In this document: positions 7,987 to 18,418 of the stretch, in pieces | Position numbering within the stretch: the first letter of the stretch is position 1 | Layout: each line of letters starts with the position of its first letter | Source: Prevotella conceptionensis 9403948 | Lineage (GTDB): Bacteria; Bacteroidota; Bacteroidia; Bacteroidales; Bacteroidaceae | Assembly: GCF_000312305.1 (NCBI RefSeq) | Contig: NZ_HE999444.1 | Coordinates: 446,904-505,757 of the forward strand | DNA length: 58,854 nt | Direction: 5' to 3' | Notes under the pieces: model-generated | The model's input: only the letters and a program-made list of their open reading frames with translations | What the model was told of the DNA's origin: nothing | Databases searched by the model: none | Translations under genes and position numbers: made by a program

Positions 7987-9150
7987 TTAGCAAACTTTGC
8001 GCGAACCATCGCTAATTACCACATCGTAAACGGCGGGTTCGTGCTTGTATTTGGCTGCATATTTCTGCTTAGCGTCTGCTATAAACTTGTCGTAAAGTTC
8101 GTCTTTAACGAGGTTGATGGTGCAACCACCGAAACCACCACCCATGATACGGCTACCCGTAACGCCATTTTCCTTGGCCAATTCGTTCAGGTAGTCCAGC
8201 TCTTCGCACGAAACCTCGTACTCTTTGCTCAGTCCTTCGTGTGTTTCGTACATCTTCTTGCCCACTGTTTCGTAGTCGCCAGCGTTCAAAGCATCGCAAA
8301 CGGCCAGCACTCGATCCTTCTCTCCAAGCACGAAATGTGCGCGTTTGAAGTCTTCTTCCGAAACGTTTGCCTTCACGGCATCAAGTTCTTGCCAGTCGGC
8401 ATCGCGCAAAGTATCGAACTTCTTCTCAGGGAACTTGGCGTTAAGAGCGGCAACCACGTTCTCACAACTCTTTCTTCGGTGGTTGTAAGCCGAGGATGCG
8501 AGTTCGTGTTTCACCTTAGAATCGAGCAAGACAAGCTTATATCCCTGTGGGTTGAAGGGGAAATACTCGAACTCTCTCGACCTGCAATCAAGTCGCATTA
8601 GCTTTCCTTCTTGTCCGAATACGCTTGCAAATTGGTCCATAATGCCGCACATCACGCCACAATAGTTGTGTTCGGTGGCCTGTCCTGCAAGCACCATGTC
8701 CCATTTAGACACCTTGTTGTCGCCAAAGAGGTCGTTTAGTGCAAAAGCAAAGCAGCTTTCGAGTGCGGCCGATGATGACATTCCTGCTCCAAGTGGCACG
8801 TCGCCAGAGAAGGCGGTGTTAAAGCCTTTGACGTTTACACCTAGCTTTTTCATCTCCTGGATAATACCATAGATGTAGCGTGCCCAGCTTGCGCGCGGAC
8901 CATTGGGGTCGTCTACTTTAAACTCTACGCGGTCTTTCAGGTCGATAGAGTAGCACATCACCGTGTCGGTTCCATTGGGGCGTACCTCGGCCATAATGCC
9001 TTTGTCTACTGCTCCTGGGAAAACGAACCCACCATTGTAGTCGGTATGTTCGCCAATAAGGTTGATGCGTCCGGGTGATGCGTATATGTTGCCGGTCTTT
9101 CCGTCGAAGTGCTTGATAAAACGACTTCTTACATGTTCTATATTCACCAT
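7987..9150 (-). CDS. galK: Galactokinase
   Basis: Full-length GHMP kinase (387 aa). The galactokinase signature is GRINLIGEHTDYNGG near residue 28. The ATP-binding loop is PLGAGMSSSAALE near residue 118, and the C-terminal GGGFGGCTI motif lies near residue 330. The enzyme phosphorylates alpha-D-galactose at C1, the first committed step of the Leloir pathway in the cytoplasm. It sits 69 nt downstream of a sugar MFS gene and in the same direction as galM, together a galactose uptake and entry module. galT and galE are not in the window. Confidence 0.96.
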   Translation of the reverse strand: MVNIEHVRSRFIKHFDGKTGNIYASPGRINLIGEHTDYNGGFVFPGAVDKGIMAEVRPNGTDTVMCYSIDLKDRVEFKVDDPNGPRASWARYIYGIIQEMKKLGVNVKGFNTAFSGDVPLGAGMSSSAALESCFAFALNDLFGDNKVSKWDMVLAGQATEHNYCGVMCGIMDQFASVFGQEGKLMRLDCRSREFEYFPFNPQGYKLVLLDSKVKHELASSAYNHRRKSCENVVAALNAKFPEKKFDTLRDADWQELDAVKANVSEEDFKRAHFVLGEKDRVLAVCDALNAGDYETVGKKMYETHEGLSKEYEVSCEELDYLNELAKENGVTGSRIMGGGFGGCTINLVKDELYDKFIADAKQKYAAKYKHEPAVYDVVISDGSRKVC

Positions 9151-9219
9151 GTTGTTGTGTTTTAGGTTAATGATGTATGGAATTTGTTTAATACTTAATT
9201 GTTTCGCGTTTAGCGGGTG

Positions 9220-10533
9220 TTAGTCCACGCGGATGTCCTTATTTACATTCTTACTGCCGATAAGTGCATAGAAAAGAATGAATGCCAGGCCGATTAGCGG
9301 TATGGAGTAGGAGATGAGATAGCCCGCATGGTCGGCGACAAAGTTCTGCATAAGGGGCAGAACACCACCACCAACAACCATCATCATGAAGATTCCAGAT
9401 GCTGCGGCAGAGTATTTGCCGAGACCTTCGGTGGCCAAATTGAAGATGCTGGACCACATAACCGAGGTGCACAAGCCGCAAAGAACCAACAGCGGTGCTG
9501 CTATGGGCACCGTAACAAACTGGAACGACGAGCCAGTGAACACAGGCATGGCCATCGTTGTGCTTTTACCTAGAACCATAGCCAACAGTATGAGGAAGAT
9601 GCCGAGGCTTGCTGTGACAATCATCATGGCCTTACTAGAAACCTTATCGGCAATAAATCCTGCCGAGAAACGGCCTACAAGCATGAGAAACCAATAGGTG
9701 CCAGCCACGAAGCCGCCAATCTTAACGGCCGTTGCAGGGTCTAGGCCACCGCCATTGGCACTGGTATCGGATAGGTAGAAGTTCAACGTGCCGGGTATTC
9801 CAACCTCAACGCCCACGTAAATGAATATGGCGATGGTGCCAAGAACGAAGTGACGGAATGCCCACGGACTTCTTTCGTACACCGTTTCGGCTGTGGTCTT
9901 ACCCATTTCTGGGTCGGCTATGGGGATAAAGAGCAGTGCAACGAAGGCGGCAGCAAATACACCCATAGCGATATAAAGCACAAGGTTGATGTCTACCATT
10001 GCGGTTTTAGCCGTTACTGTGCCGATAAGCGCACCCACGAGCATAGGCGTTAGCGTACCAGCAAGCGAGTTAAGCGTTCCACCTACAAGGTTTAGCTGGT
10101 TGCCACGGTTGCCGCCGCCACCCAAGAGGTTGAGCATGGGGTTTACAACGGTGTTAAGCGTACACACACAGAAACCAGAAATGAATGCGCCTAGCAGGTA
10201 AACGGAAAAGCCCGCAACCTTATCGCCTACGCCACCAGAAAGGAACTGCACCAGTACGCCAATGAAACCTAGGGCTATACCAACAAGAGCGGTGCGCTTG
10301 TAGCCAATTTTCGAAAGCAACTTACCTGCAGGGATGCCCATAAACAGGTAAGCTAAGAAGTTCATTGCGTTGCCGAGCATGCCTACCGTGTTGGCACTGT
10401 CGCCTTGGAAAGCATTTTTCCAGATAATGCCGATGGGTGCGGCGAGGTTTGTCACGAATGAAATCATTGCATAGAGGAACATCATTGTGACAATGGCTAC
10501 TATGCTACCACTTTTTGCTTGTTTATTTTCCAT
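9220..10533 (-). CDS. MFS sugar transporter, glucose/galactose/fucose (FucP/GluP) type
   Basis: The 437-residue protein has about twelve hydrophobic segments, as in the major facilitator superfamily. NFLAYLFMGIPAGKLLSKIGYKRT (near residue 58, key residues GIPAGKLLSKIGYKR) is the loop 2-3 motif of the FucP/GluP branch. Between galM and galK it most likely imports galactose or glucose by proton or sodium symport across the inner membrane. Substrate and coupling ion are inferred from neighbours. The gap to the galM remnant upstream (about 205 nt) holds no other gene. Confidence 0.88.
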   Translation of the reverse strand: MENKQAKSGSIVAIVTMMFLYAMISFVTNLAAPIGIIWKNAFQGDSANTVGMLGNAMNFLAYLFMGIPAGKLLSKIGYKRTALVGIALGFIGVLVQFLSGGVGDKVAGFSVYLLGAFISGFCVCTLNTVVNPMLNLLGGGGNRGNQLNLVGGTLNSLAGTLTPMLVGALIGTVTAKTAMVDINLVLYIAMGVFAAAFVALLFIPIADPEMGKTTAETVYERSPWAFRHFVLGTIAIFIYVGVEVGIPGTLNFYLSDTSANGGGLDPATAVKIGGFVAGTYWFLMLVGRFSAGFIADKVSSKAMMIVTASLGIFLILLAMVLGKSTTMAMPVFTGSSFQFVTVPIAAPLLVLCGLCTSVMWSSIFNLATEGLGKYSAAASGIFMMMVVGGGVLPLMQNFVADHAGYLISYSIPLIGLAFILFYALIGSKNVNKDIRVD

Positions 10534-10739
10534 TTTAGTTTAAGTAATAAATGCTTTTAGTTATGGCTTGTCTTGAAAAGCCTGCTCTGCCTGTTTGCGT
10601 TCTGTTGATACGTGGTAAACTTGTTGCTTTCTACGTTTTTCGTCGGCTTATTTCACAACGGCGGGGCAGAAAAATGGGCAATGGCTTACCAAAGGCATTG
10701 CAGGCGCATTTCAAGAGTGGGCCTACTGATGATGAATGT

Positions 10740-11832
10740 TTATGCTATCGTTCCGAATTTATAAATTGTTTTCTGCTTATATTGCTCGCCAGGGTTCAGC
10801 ACCACCGAGGGGAAGTAGGGGTGATTGGGCGAATCGGGGAAGTGTTGTGCCTCAAAGCAGATGCCACTTCTTCGTGGGAAGGTGGCTCCATGTTGCCCTT
10901 TGTAGCCGTCGGCCCAATTGTCGGTGTAGAGTTGTACGCCAGGTTCGGTGGTATATACCTCCATTGTGCGCCCCGTTACAGGCTCCATTATCCGTGCGGC
11001 AAAGCTTAATTCGCCTTCTTCGCGCTTGTTAAGCACAAAGCAATGGTCGTAGCCGGCACCGTTTTTTTATTTGTTCGTGGTCGGCGTTTATGTCTTGTCC
11101 GATGGTCTTTGGCGTTCTGAAATCGAACGGCGTACCTTTTACGAAACGTATTTCTCCTGTGGGAATGCTCACCTCGTCGATAGGAATATAAAAGTCTGCA
11201 TTGATTTCGCACTCTAAATTCTCAATGCTCGGTGTGGGGTTGGCGATGCCAGCCAACGAGAAAAAGCCGTGACTTGTAAGGTTGATTACTGTTTTCTTGT
11301 TTGTTTTGGCCATGTATTCGATAACCAATTCGTTGTCGTCGGTGAAGGTATAGATAACCGTTGTTTTTAGTTCACCCGAGAAACCCTCTTCGCCGTATGC
11401 GCTTATGTAGTTCAATACAAGGGTGGTGTCGTTCATTTGCAGTGCATCCCACACCTTGGCGTTAAAGCCTTTCTTTCCACCGTGCAACGAGTTGGGGCCG
11501 TTGTTGATGGGAAGACTGTACTCTTTACCATGTAATTGAAACTTGCCTTTGGCAATTCTGTTGCCATATCTGCCCACAAGGGTAGAGAGATAGGGTTCGG
11601 GCGAGTTCACAACATCTTGTATGTTGTCGTGGCCTTGTATCACATTGGCCAGGTTTCCGTGTTTGTCGGGAACCATAATGGCCACAAGCGCCCCGCCATA
11701 GTTGGTTATGGCTACTTCGTTTCCATCCTTGTTGCGGAGAATATACAAATCGGTTTCTTTTCCGTTGATGTGAGTCTGAAAGTCTTCGCGTTTCAGCCCG
11801 CATACGTTTTGTACCTTATCTGTGTTCGTCAT
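10740..11832 (-). pseudogene. galM: Aldose 1-epimerase (galM), interrupted by a +1 frameshift in an A7 tract
   Basis: The first part (11832 to about 11069) encodes the N-terminal two thirds of mutarotase, with GRYGNRIAKGKF and the catalytic-His segment LTSHGFFSLAG. The frame is then lost at a run of seven A on the minus strand (plus T7, 11062-11068). With six A it continues as KNGAGYDHCFVLNK and on to EAQHFPDSPNHPYFP, which holds the catalytic Glu, stopping at 10740 (about 363 aa in all). The enzyme would interconvert alpha and beta galactose ahead of GalK. As sequenced the product ends in 14 unrelated residues and lacks the catalytic Glu. The rest of the frame is clean, so this is a fresh mutation or a sequencing error. 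Confidence 0.88.
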
Positions 11833-11861
11833 AAAAGAAAGTTTTTAGTTATACTTTGTTG

Positions 11862-11893
11862 CAAAGTAAACGAAAAAAACTGAATGCAACAAA
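11862..11893 (-). promoter_or_regulatory. Promoter of the galM-MFS-galK operon
   Basis: On the minus strand TTTG (11893-11890) is followed after 20 bp by TTACTTTG (11869-11862), one mismatch from TAnnTTTG. The box ends 30 nt before the galM start codon. Confidence 0.55.
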
Positions 11894-11906
11894 TATTAAT
11901 ATATTA

Positions 11907-11956
11907 AAAGCGGTGGTTTCCTGTTAAAAATGTTCAACAGAAGGCTCCACCGCTTT
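11907..11956 (-). terminator. Intrinsic terminator of the grpE-dnaJ-folC unit
   Basis: AAAGCGGTGG (11907-11916) pairs with CCACCGCTTT (11947-11956), and an inner CTGTT/AACAG stem (11921-11925 with 11936-11940) lies within the loop. Read on the minus strand it is followed by TTTTAATA. It lies about 90 nt after the folC stop. Confidence 0.85.
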
Positions 11957-12044
11957 CTTTTTGATAATATATGGTTTGATATTGGTAGGTTTGTGCGCGT
12001 TTTTAAAGGTTTGAAGTAGATTTTGCTTTCTTCTCTGGCATGCT

Positions 12045-13352
12045 TTATTCCGTGTTTTCTGAGCACATTTTAAGATTTGAAAGCAAATCGGCCACCACAT
12101 AACTGCTGCCACCAACAAATACAAAATCGTCTTTTGCAGCATCGTTTAGTGCGGCCTTGTAAGCTGCATACACATTATTATATATAGAGCCGTTCAATGC
12201 GTTTTGTTCGGCTTTTTGCGCCACAACCTCACTAGGTATGGCGCGATGTGTGCTTGCTTGCGTGAAATAATAGGTTGCCTCTTTGGGCAAAAGGGTTAGA
12301 ATTGTGTCTAAATCCTTGTCGTCTACCATGCCGAACACCATTCTGAGCGTGCGATAGCTTTGTGCACGAATTTGCGGACTAAGGTATTGCCAGCCTGCAA
12401 CGTTGTGACCTGTGTCGCAAACCACTAAGGGTGCATGCCCTAAGATTTGCCAACGACCTTGTAAACCTGTTGATTGGCATACCGTGGCCATGCCTTGACC
12501 CACCTCTTTGGCGGTTATGTTAAAGCCTAAGGCTTGCAATTGCCGCGTGGCGGTTAAGATGGTGTTGGCGTTGTGGTGCTGATAGTTGCCACCTAGTTCG
12601 AAAACAATGTTGCCAAAGCTGCGTGTTTGCAGACTGATACCACCCTCGTTGCGGTGTTGCCACTGCAAAACTTCGGGATTTTGCTCGGCCCACACCACAG
12701 GCGCATGCCGTTCTTTCGCAGTATTTTCAAACACTTGGTGTGTCTCCACAGTGGTTTCGCCCACCACCACGGGGGTATTGGGCTTGATGATACCTGCTTT
12801 TTCGACGGCAATTTGAGCCAATGTGTTGCCCAGAAAGCCCGTATGATCTAGACTGATGTTGGTGATGACCGAGAGAATGGGGCTAATGATGTTGGTGCAA
12901 TCGAGCCTACCGCCCAACCCTACTTCGATAACGGCCACATCTACATGACTTTCGGCAAAATAACTGAAAGCCATAGCGGTGGTCAGTTCGAAGAACGAGG
13001 GGTGAAGAGGTTCGAAAAATGCACGGTGTTGGGCAACGAAATCCACAACATAAGATTCTGAAAGCGGCTCGCCGTTGATGCGAATGCGTTCCCGAAAGTC
13101 TACCAAATGTGGCGAAGTGTATAGGCCTACGCGGTAGCCGCAGGCTTGTAGTATGGCGGCTAGCGTGTGTGCGGTAGAGCCTTTGCCGTTTGTACCTGCC
13201 ACATGGATGCTTTTGAAGGCGTGATGAGGTGCGCCCAAGTGGAAATCTAACGCTAGCGAATTGTCTAAACCCTCCTTATATGCAGAAGCACCCACATGTT
13301 CGAAAACAGGGGTGCTATTGTAAAGGTACTGAATTGTCTCCTGATAATTCAT
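12045..13352 (-). CDS. folC: Bifunctional folylpolyglutamate synthase / dihydrofolate synthase
   Basis: The 435-aa protein is a complete Mur-ligase-like FolC. The P-loop is GTNGKGSTAHTLA near residue 54. The TSPHLVDFRERI segment near residue 80 and the metal-binding region FELTTAMAF near residue 120 are present, as is DTGHN in the C-terminal domain. It adds glutamate to dihydropteroate and to folates in the cytoplasm. The ATG overlaps the last base of the dnaJ stop (TGATG), so the two are translationally coupled. A terminator follows. Confidence 0.94.
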   Translation of the reverse strand: MNYQETIQYLYNSTPVFEHVGASAYKEGLDNSLALDFHLGAPHHAFKSIHVAGTNGKGSTAHTLAAILQACGYRVGLYTSPHLVDFRERIRINGEPLSESYVVDFVAQHRAFFEPLHPSFFELTTAMAFSYFAESHVDVAVIEVGLGGRLDCTNIISPILSVITNISLDHTGFLGNTLAQIAVEKAGIIKPNTPVVVGETTVETHQVFENTAKERHAPVVWAEQNPEVLQWQHRNEGGISLQTRSFGNIVFELGGNYQHHNANTILTATRQLQALGFNITAKEVGQGMATVCQSTGLQGRWQILGHAPLVVCDTGHNVAGWQYLSPQIRAQSYRTLRMVFGMVDDKDLDTILTLLPKEATYYFTQASTHRAIPSEVVAQKAEQNALNGSIYNNVYAAYKAALNDAAKDDFVFVGGSSYVVADLLSNLKMCSENTE

Positions 13353-14523
13353 CAGTTAAAGTAATTCTTGAATTTCTGAAATATCGTTTGCTTGGTAACT
13401 CTGTCGCCTTTAAAGTTGTCGCTTTGGGCTAGTTTGTCCAAGCAAGCCTTCTCTTCGCCGGACAGCGTTTTGGGCACATACACGCTAAGGTTAACGATGA
13501 GGTCGCCCATGCCTGGCCCATAACCTTGAACAGAGGGCAATCCCTTACCGCGCAGGCGCAATGCCGTGCCGGGTTGTGTGCCTGGTGCAACCTTCATGCG
13601 CACCTTTCCACCGTCTACCAATGGTATTTCGAGGCTCCCGCCCAATGCTGCCGTGGGGAAATCTAGCAGTTCATTATATATAAGGTCGTTGCCGTCGCGA
13701 ACGAAAGTGTCGTTAGGCTCTTCCTCAATACATACTTGTATGTCTCCTGTTATGCCGTTGCGCTTACCTGCGTTGCCTTTACCGGGTATGTTCACAACCA
13801 TTCCTTCGGCTACGCCGGCAGGTATTTTAATTTCCACCACTTCTTCGCCCTTGGTTACACCCGTTCCGTGACAAGTTTGGCACGGGTTCTTGATAACCGT
13901 TCCTTCTCCGTGACACGTTGGGCATTCGGTTTGCGTTTGCATCATGCCCAACATGGTTCTAACGGTCTTGGTAACGATGCCTTGACCGTGGCAAGTGGGG
14001 CAAGTCTCCGTTCCGCTACCCGCTTCTGCTCCTGTTCCGTGGCAGTGTGTACAGGTTACATCTTTCTTAACCTTAAATTTTTTGGTGATGCCCGTTGCAA
14101 TTTCTTGCAGAGTTAGTCGCACTTTCAGTCGCAAATCGCTGCCCCTGAATTGCACATGCTGCCTTGATCTAGTCCCTCCGCCGAAACTGGAGAAACCAGA
14201 AAAACCGCCATGTCCGCCAAAGATGTCGCCGAACATGGAGAAGATGTCGTCCATATCCATGCTGCGCCACCGCCAAATCCACCACTACCGCCCATGCCAG
14301 CAGGCCCATCGAACCCAAATTGGTCGTATTGCTTGCGCTTTTCGGGGTCGTGTAGCACGTCGTAAGCCTCGGCAGCCTCCTTAAACTTCGCTTCCGCGTC
14401 TTTGTCGCCGGGGTTCTTGTCGAGGTGATATTTGATGGCGAGTTTGCGATAAGCTTTTTTTATCTCGTCTTCCGAGGCGTTTTTGTCAACGCCCAGCACT
14501 TCATAATAATCTCTTTTAGCCAT
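13352..14523 (-). pseudogene. dnaJ: DnaJ co-chaperone, frameshifted in the G/F linker and with HPD changed to HLD
   Basis: The N-terminal part (14523 to about 14265) is a J domain ([23 protein letters not shown], key residues YEVLGV and KKAYRKLA). Its catalytic tripeptide reads H-L-D instead of H-P-D (codon CTC where CCC is expected, near residue 32). In the Gly/Phe-rich linker the frame is lost near 14261-14268; one added base, for instance a G in GGTGGCGCAGC, restores it. The other frame then supplies the rest: four CxxCxGxG zinc motifs ([32 protein letters not shown]) and both C-terminal substrate domains. Restored length is about 390 aa. DnaJ hands substrates to DnaK and triggers its ATPase; loss of HPD abolishes this. 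The C-terminal part could restart at the ATG at 14260. Confidence 0.9.
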
Positions 14524-14548
14524 TTTCTTTCCTTTCCAGCCCCATCAA

Positions 14549-15151
14549 TTATTGTCCAACCGCCACTTTGGCATGCCTTATCACCTTATCGTTAAGGGTA
14601 TATCCCGTTTGCAGGCAGTCGATTATTTTTCCTTTCTTGTCATCTCCCATGCCTGGCACCATTGCCACGGCCTCGTGGAAGTCAACGTCAAAGTCTTTCC
14701 CGTCTACCTCCATTTTCTTCACGCCCATTCCTTCGAGCGTGCTGAGCAATTTCTTGTAAATCAGTTCCCATCCCTCTTCCACAGCATCTACACACTCTTG
14801 CTTGTGTGCGTTTTCTATGGCTCTTTCCATGTCGTCGATGATGGGTAGTATGGCCGTGATGGTTTTTTCGCCGCCGTTGAGAATGAGTTCGGCCTTTTCT
14901 TTTAGCGTGCGACGCTTGAAATTCTCGAACTCGGCCACGGTACGTAGATACTTGTCTTTCAACTCTTCGAGCTGTTTAGCAAGTTTTTCTTCCTCCGTTT
15001 GGGGTTCCTCTTCGGTTTGTTGTGGCTGTTCTTGTGGCTCGTTGGTTTCTTCTTGGGGTGCATCTTGGTTTAGGTCAACAGCCTCCTCGTTGTTGTCGAG
15101 GTTGCCATTGGCCTTCTTTTTCATGTTTTCGTCTGTCATATTGTCGTTCAT
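14549..15151 (-). CDS. grpE: GrpE nucleotide-exchange factor
   Basis: A highly acidic, Gln/Glu-rich N-terminal tail (about residues 15-60) precedes the long dimerising helix (LKDKYLRTVAEFENFKRR, near residue 70). The C-terminal beta-wing domain ends in GYTLNDKVIRHAKVAVG, the family signature. GrpE releases ADP from DnaK in the DnaK-DnaJ-GrpE chaperone cycle. It lies 25 nt upstream of dnaJ on the same strand. An alternative start four codons in (MTDEN) is possible. The gene itself is intact, in contrast to its partner dnaJ. Confidence 0.94.
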   Translation of the reverse strand: MNDNMTDENMKKKANGNLDNNEEAVDLNQDAPQEETNEPQEQPQQTEEEPQTEEEKLAKQLEELKDKYLRTVAEFENFKRRTLKEKAELILNGGEKTITAILPIIDDMERAIENAHKQECVDAVEEGWELIYKKLLSTLEGMGVKKMEVDGKDFDVDFHEAVAMVPGMGDDKKGKIIDCLQTGYTLNDKVIRHAKVAVGQ

Positions 15152-15226
15152 TCCAAATGCGTATTTGTTTGTTTACTGTTTTAATTGTATCTGTAAGTAA
15201 CCTAGCAAATACCTTGCCAACCTGTT

Positions 15227-16849
<1,623 letters not shown>

Positions 16850-16921
16850 TTATCTTGATTTGTAATTACGTACAACTTGAATGGGTATTGTTTGCCGACA
16901 AATTTATCGGATACAACCATG

Positions 16922-16953
16922 CAAAGGTAGTGGTTTTCATTGGATTATGCAAA
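16922..16953 (-). promoter_or_regulatory. Promoter of the ABC-F gene
   Basis: On the minus strand TTTG (16953-16950), a 20-bp spacer, then TACCTTTG (16929-16922) followed by CA. This is a full match to the Bacteroidota consensus. The leader to the ATG would be about 75 nt. Confidence 0.7.
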
Positions 16954-17213
16954 TTAATGGCGGCTTGAACGTCCTGTCGCCTTGTTTTCTCGGCTTGCAT
17001 TGGCGTGTGGTTGTGGCATATAACGTGCTTTGCTTGGTTGGCTAATTATGTGTTCGACGAGGCGTTTGGGCTTGCGAACAAAAGTGTTCAAAGGCGACTT
17101 GGTTGCTTGTTGTTGGGAGCTTGTGTGTGCTGTTGGGGGCGATAAATGTGTTGTCAGGCATTATTTGAAGTTTATTTGTGATTAGATATCGTAAGTGTTT
17201 CGTTTTATTTTTG
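16954..17213. other. Intergenic region between divergent genes
   Basis: About 260 bases rich in G and T on the plus strand (TTGGTTGG, TTGTTGGGAG). No reading frame, hairpin or repeat family could be recognised. Confidence 0.4.
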
Positions 17214-17221
17214 TATTTTTG
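17214..17221 (+). promoter_or_regulatory. Candidate -7 box
   Basis: TATTTTTG matches TAnnTTTG and lies 53 nt before the ATG at 17274. The surrounding T-rich sequence makes a chance match possible. Confidence 0.35.
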
Positions 17222-17273
17222 TTTTCTGATATTGGTGGACTCTTCTAGTCCTTATCATTTAATTCAATAGCGC

Positions 17274-18080
17274 ATGAAAAGGTTCTTGTTTCTTTTTATC
17301 ATATTAAATCTTGCTTTCGTGTTGCCTTCTAATGGTCAGACGAAAGTAACGGGGCGAGTTGTAGATGCTAGTGGTCATGGTATAGAGTACGCAACAATTA
17401 GCGTGGACAGCCTGTTTTGCATTTCGGATGCTGATGGACACTTTAATTTGCAGTTACCACGCAGCGTAACAGCCGACATAAACGTTAGCCACATAAGCTT
17501 TAAAACGAAACTAGTTCCGCGCAGCGTGTTTCAGCAAGGATATGTGAATGTTATGCTAGAAGAACGGGCGTATAATTTGGGTAGCGTAGACATTGTTGCT
17601 AAGCAGACAAAGCTGGAAACAATTGTAGGGCGTGGAATGAAACTCCCTGGCGATGCCGCATTTGGGAAAGAACAGCAGGGAAAGGTAGAAATGGGACCAT
17701 TGTTTAGTGTGAAAAGAGACTATGTGGTGGCGAGTTTCGACATGAAAGTGGAGGAGTGTACGTATCAGCAATGTGTTGTTCGCCTTATTGTGTACGAGGT
17801 TCATGGCGCAAAGTTCGAGCCAATTCAGTCAAAACCGCTTTATCTTGCATTGACTCCTGCGAACCAAAACACACATATAAAGATTAAAACGCAAGGGGAC
17901 ATTACCTTAAAGAAAGGCAGTACTTATTATGTAGGGGTGTCTGTTGTGTCGGGTTCTAATGCAGGAACACTTCATTTTCCTGCTCATCTGCGCTCATCTT
18001 ATGTTCGAAACCTAGTTAAAGGCACTTTTAAAAAACTTCCTGCTACGCTTGGAATGGTTGTTAAGGGTTATAGAATTTAG
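17274..18080 (+). CDS. Secreted protein with CarboxypepD_reg-like domain
   Basis: A signal peptide (MKRFLFLFIILNLAFVLPSNG) is followed by a carboxypeptidase-regulatory-like beta-sandwich (about residues 22-100). It opens with TKVTGRVVDASGHGIEYATISV and ends in YVNVMLEERAYNLGSVDIVA, as in the plug-preceding region of SusC/TonB-dependent receptors. No receptor barrel follows: the remaining ~165 residues form a separate beta-rich domain (SVKRDYVVASFDMKVEEC, GSTYYVGVSVVSGS) that I do not recognise. It is probably periplasmic or surface-exposed, with unknown ligand. It stands alone, about 340 nt before the M48 protease gene. Confidence 0.72.
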   Translation: MKRFLFLFIILNLAFVLPSNGQTKVTGRVVDASGHGIEYATISVDSLFCISDADGHFNLQLPRSVTADINVSHISFKTKLVPRSVFQQGYVNVMLEERAYNLGSVDIVAKQTKLETIVGRGMKLPGDAAFGKEQQGKVEMGPLFSVKRDYVVASFDMKVEECTYQQCVVRLIVYEVHGAKFEPIQSKPLYLALTPANQNTHIKIKTQGDITLKKGSTYYVGVSVVSGSNAGTLHFPAHLRSSYVRNLVKGTFKKLPATLGMVVKGYRI

Positions 18081-18376
18081 CTTTTAGCTTTTAGGCTTTA
18101 ACGTATTCAATATCGGGCTCAACACTAGTGTGTGTTAGGAAATAACATAAAAGTTAGACGTAAATATAAAAGGCTTACAATGGCTTTGCTTGATTATTAG
18201 TGAGTTGTCAAGATGGATTTAAGAGTGAAAAGGATGTTGTTTTGACCGTTTTTGGGGAGTAAAATAACCTTATTTGGTACTGCTTAATTGCACTTAGGTA
18301 TGGGGCTAAGCATGATTTACATGGGATTATTTACGTTAAAAAATCGGAAACGGTGCATGGCTATCACTTTTTTATA
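18081..18376. other. Intergenic region
   Basis: About 295 bases between two plus-strand genes. It is AT-rich, with no open frame of note. Nothing recognisable was seen apart from the promoter box at its end. Confidence 0.4.
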
Positions 18377-18384
18377 TAACTTTG
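18377..18384 (+). promoter_or_regulatory. -7 promoter box of the M48 protease gene
   Basis: TAACTTTG followed by CG matches TAnnTTTG. It lies 34 nt before the ATG at 18419. No TTTG was found at -33. Confidence 0.5.
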
Positions 18385-18418
18385 CGACATAGTTCACATT
18401 TATTAAAATAAATCTTTT

